NCBI GenBank assembly: GCA_034440615.1 | Contig: JAOTOM010001607.1 | Span: 1 to 64,000, forward strand | Origin: Ashinkailepas kermadecensis | Lineage: Eukaryota; Arthropoda; Thecostraca; Neolepadidae | Direction: 5' to 3' | DNA: 64,000 nucleotides | Part shown: positions 53,413 through 64,000 of the stretch, piece after piece | Numbering within the stretch: the first letter of the stretch is position 1 | Layout: each line of letters opens with the position of its first letter | Notes under the pieces: generated by a model | What the model saw: the letters and a program-made list of their open reading frames with translations, nothing else | Told to the model about the DNA's origin: nothing | The model's database searches: none | Position numbers and translations under genes: made by a program

Positions 53413-55043
53413 TATTAATGTTTGTCAGCACCTTTTGGTGCATGCCGGAGCCAGGAGTGTAGTTCCGGTGGACACGTGGGTTGGGTGCGGGCGGCGGCGG
53501 TCGACCCGCCATGGCCGTCCGGCCAACCGGTGACCTTGGCGGCCGGTTCACGGCGGCCGGTTACTGCCGCGGGCGATGCCCGCCGGCTGGAAGTAGGTCT
53601 GGTCACGTGGGCGCCGGCCGGCGCTGGACGCGCAGGGCTCGATCGGCGGCCCGCTGACGGGGAACGAGAATTCGGTCCCGCAGCCGAATGACTGCGAGGC
53701 CTGTCACTCCTCCCTGGAGTGGTCCGCTTGTTAGGAGCTGGAGTGGTCTGTGTATTTGGAACCGGAGTTGTTTGTGTCGTGGTGGTGATTGGTTTTAGTT
53801 TGGTGAGTGGTGTCAAGCCTGGTATAAGTTCTGTTTGTGTGGACGTGGAATTTGTTTTGACCCGAGGTGTAGATGGAGCAATGGTGGCCGCCTGGGCGTA
53901 AGTTTTGGTGGTCGGGGAGGTGGCTTCGACGGTCCGTCGGGCCCGCGGGTAGGAGACTCCGGTCGTGGCCTTGACGGCGCAAACCTCCTTTTCCCGTCGC
54001 CAGACTGAACAGAGATTGGAAGTGGTGAGGTAGCCGGATGTGTTGCAGCTGAGGCAGTGGGCAAGTTTGGAGCAGGTGGATTCGGGATGAGGTGGTTCAC
54101 CGCATTGCGGGCAGCGGGCTGGTTGGCAACATGTCTTACTGCCATGGCCGAAGCGCTGGCAATTAAAACAGCGGAGAGGATTAGGAATAAAGACGCGGAC
54201 TTGGTATCGGATGTAGCCGACGAGGAGGATCTTGGGAAGAGTGGTAGAGTTGAAGGTGAGGACAAGGAGGATTGTATCCCGTTTTTGGCTGTCTTTAAAG
54301 GAGGTGATTCTGGGCGCTATATGACCATTGCAGTCGATGCGCCCTTTAAACCCAAATAACTAACTAAAGGAGGTGATTCGGTGGACGTGGGTCACCCCCT
54401 CCGGCCTGAGCTCCGCCTGGATATCCGCTTAGGACATGAAGCGGAGCTCCGGCGCGAAGACGGTGCCCTTGGTGGAGTTGCGGTTGGAGTGGAGTGATAT
54501 AGTGACGTATTTACCACAAAATGTGGTGGTACGAAGGAGGGCTTTCGTCTGGGCTCGGGTTTGGGTTTTGATGACCAGGGTTCCGTTGGCAGGGGCTTCG
54601 ATATTAGGATTGGCTAAGGAGCAGATGGAGAGGAGCTGTTTGGTCGGCCAGAAAACGTGAATACGGCGGAAAGAAACGGATTCGTCGACAACGCTTGACT
54701 ACTATGAAAAAGCCAGCACTGTCGAGGTAGGGTTCGATGGGATCAGGTTGGGATGGCGTGGTCTGGTTAGGGAGTGGGTCTGTGGCGTGGAGAGTGATGG
54801 TCTGGTCGGAATTGCGAGGCGAGGTCTTGGTATGAACAGGGGTCGGTGAGGAACAAAGGGCTTCCATGGCGTTGTCCAAAGGAATTGTCCGGCGCTAGTC
54901 ATCAACGGTGGTATCGAGAGGTGGGACATCATGTGCAGAGTCCGGGGTCGCGCGATGGTCATCAGGTGTAGCGAGTGGTGGAAATTCCGTCTCGGAATCC
55001 GGTGGCGAACTGGGGTCGGTATCCTTTTTGCGTTTTTTCCCCA
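53413..55043 (-). pseudogene. ORF1 (gag-like) of LINE copy 1, broken
   Basis: A plausible start ATG at 55041-55043 opens a Lys-rich then Pro/Thr/Asp-rich region, broken by an in-frame TAG near 54896 and a TAA near 54430. A PRE_C2HC-like region precedes zinc knuckles at about 54160-54010: CFNCQRFGHGSKTC and CPQCGEPPHPESTC are clean C-x2-C-x4-H-x4-C motifs. The third (CLSCNTSGYLTTSNLC) has Tyr where His is expected. The C-terminal part is Thr/Pro-rich and ends with TAA at about 53415. Such proteins package the element's RNA. A 55-bp insertion with 14-bp duplications sits inside it. Confidence 0.8.
54297..54379 (+). mobile_element. Tiny LINE 3'-end insertion with 14-bp target duplication
   Basis: AAAGGAGGTGATTC occurs at 54297-54310 and again at 54366-54379. 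It flanks a 55-bp segment that starts TGGGCGCTATATGACC, forms a GGGCGC/GCGCCC hairpin and ends CCCAAATAACTAACT. This looks like a severely 5'-truncated retro-insertion containing only the 3' recognition hairpin and tail of another LINE. Confidence 0.65.
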
Positions 55044-55634
55044 TCGCGGGGAAAAACCCTACCTAATGCGGCTTAAATAAATATGAAGAAAGCACAGGAA
55101 CAAAGGGAACGGAAGTACGATGAAGATGAAAAACGAGTGGGGTGACGGGTGTCACCCCTCGAAAGAAAAAGCGAAAAGAGCGACGGGTGTCACTCCGCGA
55201 AAATGAAAAATAAACTGCAATAACCAGCAGTCAGTCTGGCCAAAACTGGCACGGCGGAGTATTCAGCAGGCTCTGATAATATGGACCGTGATAGCACTGA
55301 ATTTCAGTTTCAGTTTTGTTTGATAAGGCGCTTCGGCCTCCTCAGGCCATTTCGCGCCGTTGAAAAAAGAATAAGTTATTAAATCGCAAAAATCAGCCTA
55401 TAATTCCGGGAACAATTTGGTTTATCGTAGAAAAAAGAAAAGTAGCTTGATAAGAGATGGGTGGTCGTCCCCCAACAATGAGGGCAAAGGGAACGGAATG
55501 TTGTGTGTGTGGCAGTAATCGATAAGTTGTTTTCTAGGGCCATGGTATTGCGGGCAGTGTAGTAATATATGTGTGACTGTAATATGAGTGTTACATGATG
55601 GGCATGAAGGCCGAGGTGAAGCAGAATAAATAAA

Positions 55635-56329
55635 TCAATGTGTGAGGTAAGTATGTCCTATGCGGATGCGCGATAGGACTTTCTCTTCGTGGCGGTTGAT
55701 GTGAAATGATGGTGTCCGTATATCGACGACTGGCTTAATGTTCCGTAATTGTGTATGGTTTGTGTTTTGTGTCCAGGTTTCGTTCCAAAAATACCGAATT
55801 TTCTGTCGTATTGTTGATTTGATGGCGTCAAAATGTGGTGGAATTTCTGTGATATGTGGTATTTGTAATGATTCTTTTGCGAGATGATCTGCTTCCTCGT
55901 TTCCTGGGATGCCGCAGTGACTGGGCACCCACAGGAAACGGACCTTCACGCCCATCAGATGTAGTGTTTGTAGTGATTCATAAATATAAATATGGCAATG
56001 ATGTGAAAAAGAAAGTGACGAAAGAGATTGTAAAACAGATTTGGAGTCCGAACAAATGATGACGCTGCGCATGGGGCGACAGAGAAAACGGTTGCGAATA
56101 TAACGGAGGGCAATGAGGATAGCATGTAATTCAGCGATGAAAATTGATGTTCCGTCTGGTAATCGATGTTGTTTTTTGTATGTTCCGGAAACTACGGCAT
56201 TTCCTGTAAGGTTGGCATCTTTCGATCCGTCTGTAAAAACAAATGGAACATGGTAATAGCGAGACCGAATTCGGTGAAATTTTTGTTTGATATATTCTGG
56301 GCAAAGTTGTGATTTTGGAGTGGTGGTGA
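55635..56329 (-). pseudogene. RNase H part of LINE copy 2 ORF2
   Basis: Minus-strand open stretch with FTDGSKDANLTGNAVVSG, ELHAILIALRYI, ICSDSKSVLQSL and HCGIPGNEEADHLAK, the successive D/E/D/H blocks of LINE RNase H. It removes RNA from the RNA:DNA hybrid during retrotransposition. It ends after ISRHEEKVLSRIRIGH-like sequence. The upstream continuation is displaced to 59265 onward by the CR1 insertion. Confidence 0.82.
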
Positions 56330-59264
56330 CAATTTGAATTGACAGGCTACAACATGCATGCTTATCAAAGGCAGGCAAGGATAGGAGGAGGTATACTGTT
56401 GTATGTCAGACAAGTAATGAAATGTCATTCCATAGAAGATAGTGTACATAATGAAGGTGTAGAATCCTTGTGGTTAGATATAATTCTCAAAAATGGAACA
56501 AAATTTAGGGTTGGGGCCTTCTATAGACCTCCAGACCAGAATGAAAACACGGACAGGTTGATGCAGGAAGAGATAAGTAGGAGAGTACAGGAGAGAACTG
56601 TTTGCTGGGGGATTTCAACATAACAGGATTGGGAAGCAAAACTATAGGTCTAAGCAAATCAGGAAGAAGCTTCATGGATTGTTTTGAGGAGAATTTCTTT
56701 TTTCAAATGATACATGAACCTACAAGGGAGAATGAAATGTTAGATCTTGTGCTTACTAATGAGGAAAATTTTGTACAAAATGTGAACATAGGAGAGACTT
56801 TGGGTAATAGTGATCACAACATTATACGCTTCTCATTGTATGTTGGAAATGTAGGAACCAATAAGACATTGATTCCAAATTTTGCTAAAGGGAATTACAA
56901 TGAGTTCAGGATCTTCCTGAATGAAATTCATTGGGAAGACTTATTGAAAGGCTTAGATGCTTATGAAATGTGGAGAATGATAAAATATAAACTATTTCAA
57001 GGTCAGGATAGGTTCATTCCCAATAGGCAAATTAGATTAACCAGGGTTAAGCACCCTTCATGGCTGACCAGGGAAGTAAAGCATTTACTGGAGTCAAAGA
57101 AGCAGGCATTCAAGAAACTAAAATATGCTAACTCTGAGGTAAACCTCAAATCATATCAAATAGCTAGAAATAAAGTTAGGAGGTGTGTTAGGGCATCTAA
57201 AAGACTGGCTGAAATCAAATTAGCTCGGGAATGTTCAGCAGGTAATGCTAAGAGATTCTTTAGTTTCTACAAATTTAAGGCTAAAAAGTGTGGTGTAGGA
57301 CCACTGGAGATAGATGGGGAATTAGTGGTTGATGATTGTGATATTGTGGAATCCTTAAGCAAGCAATTCTCATCAGTCTTTACTAAAGAGAATTCTGGTA
57401 GAATAGAAACAACTGAATCACATGCCATGACAGGTGATAGGTTGGAGTATCTTACAATAACTACAGAAGCTGTAGAAAAGCAGTTGCAGAATATAAAACC
57501 TAATAAAGCTTCTGGACCGGATGATATATATGCTAGGGTCTTAGTAGAGTGTGCTAAAGCTTTAGCAGTTCCTCTAGGTATACTTTTCAGGCGGTCTATG
57601 GAATACTCTGAAGTGCCTGAAGATTGGAGAAATGCAAATGTAGTTCCAATTTTCAAAAAGGGAAGTAGGAAGTGTGTAGGGAACTACAGGCCAGTCAGTT
57701 TGACCTCAATAGTTTGCAAGGTACTAGAAAATCTGGTTAAACAGAATGTTCAGATTCATCTTGATAGGCACAATCTTTTAAGGGATACTCAACATGGATT
57801 TCGATCTCGAAGGTCTTGTTTAACTAACCTTTTGGAGTTCATGGAGTATGTTACTAAAGAAGTAGACAATCAAAGCAGGATGGATGTTGTATACTTGGAC
57901 TTTAGCAAAGCTTGTGATAAAGTTCCACAGAGGAGGCTAATTCATCAACTACAGCAACATGGGATTGTTGGAAAAGTTCTAGGTTGGATTGAAGCATGGT
58001 TGAGGGGAAGGAAGCAAAGGGTAATGTTAAATGGATGTAAATCTGATTGGAAGGATGTTCTGAGTGGAGTACCACAGGGCTCTGTTCTAGGGCCACTTCT
58101 CTTTATCATCTTTGTGAATAACATTGAGGTAGGGCTGAGGAATAGAGTGTTCAAATTTGCTGATGACATCAAGCTGGTAGGAGTGGCAAACAGTTGTGAT
58201 CAATCTAGTAATATTCAACTAGACTTGGAGGACTTAACAAAGTGGGCTGATCAATGGCAGATGTCATTCAACTATGACAAGTGTAAAGTTATGCATCTGG
58301 GGTCTGGAGGTGAGACTTTCAGATATACAATGGGAGGGAGGGAACTGGATGTTATTGAAGAGGAAAGGGACTTAGGTGTGTTGGTTTCAAAAGACCTTAA
58401 AGCAGAGAAACAATGTAGCTCAGCGAGGAACAGGGCACTCAGAATGCTGGGACTCATTAATAGAAGTGTGACATATAAGAGCAAGGAAGTCATGAAAAAA
58501 CTGTACTTAGCATATGTGCGACCCCACTTGGAATATTCTGTGCAAGCTTGGAGCCCCTACCTAGAAAAAGATATAGACAAGTTAGAAAGAGTGCAACGCA
58601 AAGCAACAAAACTCATCAGTGGAATAGGTAGCTTAGAATATGGAGAAAGGCTTGTGGCATTAGATATGTACTCACTTAAGTATAGGAGATTAAGGGGGAC
58701 ATGATTGAAATGTACAAAATTGTTAAAGGACTAGATCAGGTCAATTTAAATGGTGCTCTTCAGTTTAAAGTATCACACAGGGGTCACCAATTCAGGTTAG
58801 ACAAGTTGAGGTGTAGGACAGTTAAGCGACAACAGGTCTTCAGTCAAAGGGTTGTTGATCAGTGGAATGGGCTGCCTGCTGATGTTGTGGGGAGTTCCTC
58901 ATTGAATGTATTTAAAAGTAGGGTGGACAAATTTTTTAGACAGGAAAATCTTGTTTTTGAGTTCTAATGTGGATGGATGGGGTGAGATTTATGTTAAGTG
59001 TGCATGGCACAGACCCTTTAAGCAGGGGTTATGGTAGCACAATGGGTATGATGGGAGGAGCTTGCAATTGTTGAGGGTGTTATGCAATAGCAAGTGGATG
59101 ATGCTAGATAGGCTGGGATATGTAGCTTCCTAGGAACTTGGGATAAGGGATTGATTGGGGCGAGAATATGTACATTTCTAGTACCCTTTCTAGATAGGCT
59201 TAACCCAGATGGGTCCCTGTGGCTCTTATTAAGCCTTAACACTTTATGACTTTATGACTTTATG
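56330..59264 (+). mobile_element. CR1-type LINE, 5'-truncated, nested in LINE copy 2
   Basis: Plus-strand element starting mid-endonuclease and ending in three copies of the 8-bp unit ACTTTATG, a tail type characteristic of CR1/L2-group LINEs. The left junction follows GGTGGTGA and the right precedes GATATAAAATG. Together they restore the uninterrupted site seen in copy 1 at about 50718-50735. At most TGA could be a duplicated target. The 3' untranslated region is about 270 bp. The reading frame is only lightly damaged, so this is younger than its host. Confidence 0.9.
56339..58967 (+). pseudogene. CR1-type ORF2 (partial EN and RT), two frameshifts
   Basis: Three in-register pieces: 56339-56600, 56602-58695 and 58701-58967, separated by single-base indels in G runs. 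The endonuclease remainder has GAFYRPPDQN, LGDFNITG, LDLVLTNEE and SDHNII. The reverse transcriptase has NKASGPDDIYARVL, NVVPIFKKGSRK, NYRPVSLTSI, QHGFRSRRSCLTNL, VYLDFSKACDKVP, SGVPQGSVLGPLLFIIFVNN and FADDIKLVG with the catalytic Asp pair. The usual IND(L) after the SVLGP block reads VNN here. A C-terminal CR1 domain (RSVTYKSKEVMKKLY, YVRPHLEYSVQAWSPY) precedes the stop at about 58967. No RNase H, as expected of CR1. Confidence 0.9.
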
Positions 59265-60664
59265 AGATATAAAATGTGTCGTTCGACTATCTGTCATGGT
59301 GGTGTAGTCGGTGGAGAAAGAGAAGTAATGGGTGGAATAGTGAAATGCAGTTGTTCAGAGAATGTTTTTATCCGAGAAGCTATAGTGAGACCAGTTCGTT
59401 TTTCCGCTGGACCTAAATAATGATGATGTAAATTTGGGAGAATGTGTAATGACGCGTGTGTGGGGTGGTTTGCGTGAAATTGAATTTTGGAGGCGTACCT
59501 AGGTGTTTGCTGCATTCTACGGAGAGCTAGTGGGGGAATTCCCGATTCTGCTTGTAAAGAAATAGTGGGTGAAGTTGTCATTGCACCGAGTGCGATACGG
59601 ATAAATTTATTGTGAATGGTGTCTAATATGTGTAATGAGGATGTGCTAGCACCGGTATATACTACGGATCCATATTAAATTATGGGTAGAACTAAAGATT
59701 TGTAAAGTTTTAGAAGTGTATGACGGTCGGCTCCAAGTGATGAAGAAGTGATTCATCGAAATATATTCAGTCGGTGAAAACATTTGTTCTGGATGTGTTT
59801 GATGTGTTTATGCATTAAAATCCTACGGTCAAAAATAATACCAAGAAATTTAAACGAAGTTACAAAAGGTATATCATTGTTTCCGAGGTGAAGTGGTGTA
59901 TCTGGGTTTGGGCAAGGTGTTGATTTACTAAATAATATCAGTGTTGCAGATTTTGGGGCCGAAAAAATGAAACCATACTTGAGGGACCATTGATGTATTT
60001 TGTCTAGTGCGTTTTGTAGGTGAAATAAACAATGCTCGTAATTTCTCCCGGAACACTAAATCGCGCTGTCATCGGCAAACAAAGAGTATGATACATTAAT
60101 AAGCATGTCGGTGAAAAGATCGTCAATGATGAGGTTGAATAAAACTGGTGAAATGCAGCTTCCCTGTGCTAGTCAATTTTGAAGAATATGTGGATCGGGG
60201 ATGGCTGACCGGCACTTGATGTGGAATGGGCGTGTACCAGATAAAAACCTACTAAATAATGAGCTAAATGTCCTTTTATACCGATTTGCTGAAGTTTGAG
60301 AAGTAATGCGGGTTTGAAAACCATATCGTAAGCTTTGCTGATGTCTACAAATACTGCGACTGTGTGTTCATGTTTTTGTAGCCTTGGCGGATGTCTGTTT
60401 CTAGCCGAATAAGGTGATCTATTGTACTGCATCCTCGCCGAAAAGCACATTGAAATGGTGATAGAAGTAAATTTGTTTCCAGGTGCCAGGTCAGTCTTTC
60501 AATAACTATTCGTCCAAAAAGTTTTCCTAAACAACTGGTGAGTGCAATGGGTCGAAAATTACTTGTGTTACTATGGTCTTTGCCGGGTTTTGGAATGGGG
60601 ATGATGATAACTTTTTTCCATGCTTCAGGAAAGATATGATTTGACCATAATGAATTAAATGTGT

Positions 60665-62100
60665 CTAGGATGCATTGTTTGGTGTGGTCAGACAGATATC
60701 GAAAGAAGGAATAATGTAGTTGTCAGGCCCTACTGAAGTGCTACCGGCGGAGGAAATGGCATTCTCCAGTTCAGAAAGATGAAAATAATAATTGTAGTAC
60801 TCTGTATTGTCGGAATCGAAGAGGTCGAGATTGGTGTGAAAAGTTTGTTGTGCATTTTGTAAGAAATTAGGTCTGTAATTCTCATCGGAGCTATTATGGG
60901 CTATGGTATCAGCTATGGTATTTACTATGGTTTGTGGGTCTGTAATGGTGATATTGTGGATTTTGAGGGCCGGTAGAGATTGAAATGGGGAGCGTCCGGA
61001 CAAGCGTCGAATTACTTGCCATATTTTACTTAAAGGTGTTCGAAAAGTTAACTGTTGTAAATATATGGCCCATGAACGGCGCTTGGCATCGAGAATGATG
61101 CGGCGTGTCCTCGCACGTTCGCGGTTACGGATGTATAAATTTTCGTGATCGGGATGTCGTACATAATTTATAAATGCTCTTTTTCTTATCGCAATGGCTT
61201 TTGAAATTTGTTGACACCACCAAGGTACTGGTTTCCTTCTTGTGAATGGTTTTGTAAGTGGAATAGTCGTGGAAGCTGCCTCGAAAAGTGTATTTGTAAT
61301 TGAGTTGATGTTTTCGACGGGAGAAATGTTGGGGTTGTATTGCATATAAGAAAGTTCCTGAAATGTTGTCCAATCGGCTTTTGAAATTTTCCAGCGGGGA
61401 GTAAAACTAGGTGTGGTGTCAGTCGCCGTTGAAAAAGTGGGTGTTAATTTGATCGTGTAATGGTCGCTGTCATGAATGTCGGTATCAATGGTCCAGTCAA
61501 AATCGTTGGCCAGGGTCGGAGAGCATATTGATAAATCAATAGCTGTTTTCGTGTTGTGTCTCAGGTGAAAAAATGTTGCTTTTTCTGTGTTAAGTAATAC
61601 TAAATTATGTCGGTCTAAAAATTGTTCAATGATGTGGCCGCGAGTGTCTCTATGTGTACGTGTTTGATCCCAGGCTGGACTATGTGCGTTAAAGTCTCCG
61701 AGTAGTATGAAAGAGTTCTTGAAATGTGCTATAAGGTTTTCTAAATGTGTCAAAATATTTGTGTTGTCGGTGTGTGGTGGAATATAGATGGAACACACAT
61801 CTATATTTCTGCCATGTAAACGCAATGTACAAGCTACGGCTTGCAATTGTGTATTAAGTGTAATTTGTGTATGTGTGTAATCATTGTTTATGCAAAGTGA
61901 GGTACCGCCACTGCGGTGTGTTTGACGTACCTCGTCGTGGCGGTACGGCGAGTAATTACAGATATTGAAATTATATGGATCGGTGGGTAAAAACCAGGTT
62001 TCCTGAAGTGCGATGAGAATGGGAGTGAGTAAACTAAAGAATGCTTTCATTTCTGCCCATTTCGATATTAAACTCCGGCAATTCCACTGTAAAAACCGAC
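60665..62100 (-). pseudogene. Endonuclease and RT N-terminal part of LINE copy 2
   Basis: The most intact part of the family here: about 460 codons open. It begins with QWNCRSLISKW near 62085, then LQETWFLP, RSGGTSLCI, IYIPPHTDN, LLGDFNAHSPAWDQ, IDLSICSPTLA and SDHYTI. These are the full set of apurinic-like endonuclease motifs. A linker leads to the RT fingers region (LENAISSAG). The ORF1 stop TAA lies about 25 bases before the endonuclease, and no Met precedes the first motif. Initiation of ORF2 is therefore unclear from this copy. Confidence 0.83.
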
Positions 62101-62593
62101 ATCAGAAAAATTAATGTTTCTCGGCACCTTTCGGTGCATGGCGCAACCAAGATTTCAATTCTGTCGGGCATGTGTGGTGGGTGCGGGCGGTCGAAGTCGA
62201 CCCGCCCGATCCGTCCGGCCGATCAGTAACCTTGGAAGGTTCACGGCGGTCGGCCACTGCCGCGGGGGATGCCCGCCGGCTGGGTTGAATTGGTCGGGTC
62301 ACGTGGTTGCCGGCCAGCGCCGGTCGCACCGGGCTCGGTCGGCGGGTTACGGAAGTGGTGCGCGTTTCCCCCGCAGCCGAATGACTGCGAGGCCTGTCCC
62401 GTTTGCCTGTAGTGGTCTGCTTGTTGGAAGCCGGAGTGGTCTGTGTGTTGGCAGTCGAGGTGTTTTGTGTCGGTGTGGTGAGTGGTGCAAGTTTTTTTAG
62501 TGGAGCTAGACCAGGAATCATGTCGGTTTGCATCGAAGTAGAAGTGGTGTTTACGCGAGGGTTGGGTGGAGAAATGCTGGTCGCCTGTGCGTG

Positions 62594-62742
62594 CAGGGGC
62601 GTCGATTTGTATCCTTTTGGGGGGCCATGGCCCCCCAATGCTGATCTTGCCCCCCCCCCCCAATGTTGATTTGGGCCCCCCCAATAACCCATGCTGTTTT
62701 TATGCTGATAAAAAGCTAAAGGAAAAAAAGAAGAAAAACACT
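62594..62742. mobile_element. hAT-type transposon terminus, copy A
   Basis: Starts CAGGGGCGTCGATTTG, continues with GGGGGGCCATGGCCCCCC and a C-rich stretch, then ATGCTGATAAAAAGC. About 150 bp matches the sequence at 63846. It truncates ORF1 of LINE copy 2. The opposite end was not found in the window. Confidence 0.65.
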
Positions 62743-62759
62743 GTTAGGTACATAGCAAA

Positions 62760-63845
62760 CTTAATTGATGTTAACCAGCACATTTTCTACTGAAAAAGAA
62801 CAGATTTGGATTAGATAGTGGACTGAGTATCCAACTTTTGCTACACAATTCAAAATGATGTGCAAAAAAACAAAATAGCTAGATTTCCCTCCACTGTGGA
62901 AGGAAAACTTACAGCATACAATGTTAAGATTTGATGATGATGCATTTTAAACCAGATTGTCTTTTTTAAAAATGTTAAGCCACAAAACAACAATTGGATT
63001 GTCATACTGATGTTTGTACATGCCACCAATGGCAAAACCACATGCATATGAGCTTAAACAGGAAACAAATCCATTCTTAATTTCCAGTCATTGTCAAACT
63101 TGCATTGTCCAGTGAAAAACAATGACAATCATCATTGAGATTGTGAATATGCAAACTATAATTATCTTCAGCAGCCCACCTATCACACCATCAGCTTGAT
63201 ATTTACCTAGGTACCTACCTACATGCCCAATGACAATGCATGCATGAAATATTGATATGGGGAAAAACGAGAGCCATGTGTGGGCAAATCTGCCAGCTTA
63301 TGATACCATGACAGAAAAGTCAGCAAGAGGCTGCATGGCCACTGCATTATAATTGGTATTCCTAAAAGAATAAAAAAGAAAGCTGTGGTTCACATGACTT
63401 TTAAGCAAACCTTACAGTCATACAAGACCAATGCTATACAAGAAATAGCCTTGACAAGACCAATGTCTCGTACGCCGCAAAAACACCATTATTAAACGCC
63501 GCAAAAATACCATTATTTTAAAAGGTACACCAAAGTTCGCATTCAAACCTTGATGACGTCATAGGTTTTTATTCGTATATTGCAGAAATTGGAAGCAGCA
63601 GGCAAGTTTCAATTTCACTGCACATAGGTGGGGCGAGTGATTTTTTAGGCGTACCGGACCACAGAGGTAATTTGCGCCACCTTTGAAGCGAGTACGTTAC
63701 ATGTCTGACTATAAAAGCGGGTGTTGCGATCAAGGTGCAGGCATGTGGACGTTTACGTAAAGAGAATTTTACGTTATAGTTTGCGTGATATTTTAGGCGC
63801 TGAAGGTGGGGCTATGATGGGGACATCACCCTAATGTCTAGATGG
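62760..63845. other. Unassigned, AT-rich, between two transposon ends
   Basis: Probably the interior of the hAT-type element starting at 62594, but no transposase-like ORF is visible. A plus-strand TATA-like TATAAAAG occurs at 63709-63716, preceded by a moderately GC-rich stretch. Confidence 0.4.
63709..63716 (+). promoter_or_regulatory. TATA-like box
   Basis: TATAAAAG followed by CGGGTGTTGCGATCA, about 130 bp before the second transposon end. It is a good match to a TATA box, but nothing downstream in the window identifies a gene. Confidence 0.3.
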
Positions 63846-64000
63846 CAGGGGCGTCAATTTGTATCCTTTTGTGGGGGCCAGGGCCCCACCAATGTTGATC
63901 TTGGCCCCCCCAATGTTAATTTGGGCCTCCCCAATAACATATGCTATTTTTATGCTGATAAAAAAGTTGAAGGAAAAAAGAAGGAAAACACCATGCTTGG
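63846..64000. mobile_element. hAT-type transposon terminus, copy B (window edge)
   Basis: CAGGGGCGTCAATTTG and the following 150 bp repeat copy A in the same orientation, with GGCCAGGGCCCCACC in place of the perfect palindrome. It runs off the window. The preceding octamer is CTAGATGG, and the matching one should lie beyond 64000. Confidence 0.65.

Larger units (their letters stand above)
49702..55290 (-). mobile_element. I-clade-like LINE, copy 1, degenerate near full length
   Basis: A minus-strand non-LTR retrotransposon. From its 5' end (right) come an untranslated leader with two GGGTGACACCCGTC phrases, ORF1 with zinc knuckles, ORF2 with endonuclease, reverse transcriptase and RNase H, then a short 3' region ending near 49702. 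The 3' end carries a hairpin (GGCGCGAAATGG ... GCGCC). Stops and frameshifts break both ORFs, so it is inactive. An RNase H domain and gag-type ORF1 point to the I group rather than CR1 or RTE; the exact clade is inferred. Confidence 0.85.
55300..62593 (-). mobile_element. I-clade-like LINE, copy 2, interrupted by CR1 and hAT
   Basis: A second copy of the same family in the same orientation, immediately upstream (in element terms) of copy 1. The 3' end near 55300 has the GGCGC/GCGCC hairpin. RNase H is at 55635-56329, then the element is split by a CR1-type LINE (56330-59264). It resumes at 59265 with thumb and reverse transcriptase remnants (to about 60660, many stops) and a long endonuclease-containing stretch (60665-62100). 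ORF1's C-terminal Thr/Pro-rich part is at 62111-62593, where a hAT-type end cuts it. Sequence similarity to copy 1 is high throughout. Confidence 0.85.

Overview
The window is eukaryotic DNA with a very high tandem-repeat load: long dinucleotide and pentanucleotide runs, and more than twenty minisatellite arrays. Small GC-rich exons with canonical GT/AG borders are scattered between them. No bacterial-style operons are present. The recognisable gene families are a DEG/ENaC (pickpocket/degenerin-like) channel and an ionotropic-receptor-like exon. With I-clade and CR1 retrotransposons and hAT-type DNA transposons, these suggest an invertebrate, most likely an arthropod. The repeat load and GC-rich exons would suit a crustacean such as a decapod, but that is inference.

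Layout: 1-9.5 kb is minisatellite territory: a 24-bp array to 1229, a 59-bp array, a 0.9-kb GA run and a 2.9-kb 24-bp array. 9486-12026 is a 2.5-kb non-coding hAT-like element. 15491-16434 is a near-perfect 944-bp palindrome. Near 20.4-20.6 kb the minus strand has a signal-peptide-type first exon below a CpG-rich stretch with two GTCACGTGAC boxes. An ionotropic-receptor-like exon lies at 23.3-23.5 kb. 27.3-28.7 kb is a compound CCTCT/CGTCT/CT/AT run.

The main gene runs on the minus strand from 49498 to 34128: the 3' two thirds of a DEG/ENaC channel in six exons (about 394 residues). All internal junctions are phase 0, the last exon carries TM2, and the stop is TAA. The N-terminus and TM1 are not in the window. 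Its introns hold at least eleven repeat arrays. Several begin at, or within a few dozen bases of, a splice site, and one array unit carries a copy of the authentic 3' splice site.

From 49.7 kb to the right edge are two degenerate I-clade-like LINEs in the same minus orientation, head to tail. The second is interrupted by a 5'-truncated CR1-type LINE on the plus strand (56330-59264) and is cut at 62594 by a hAT-type terminus that recurs at 63846. Elsewhere, stretches above 300 bp without a stated gene gave no supportable coding signal. Long ORFs inside arrays are by-products of repetition.
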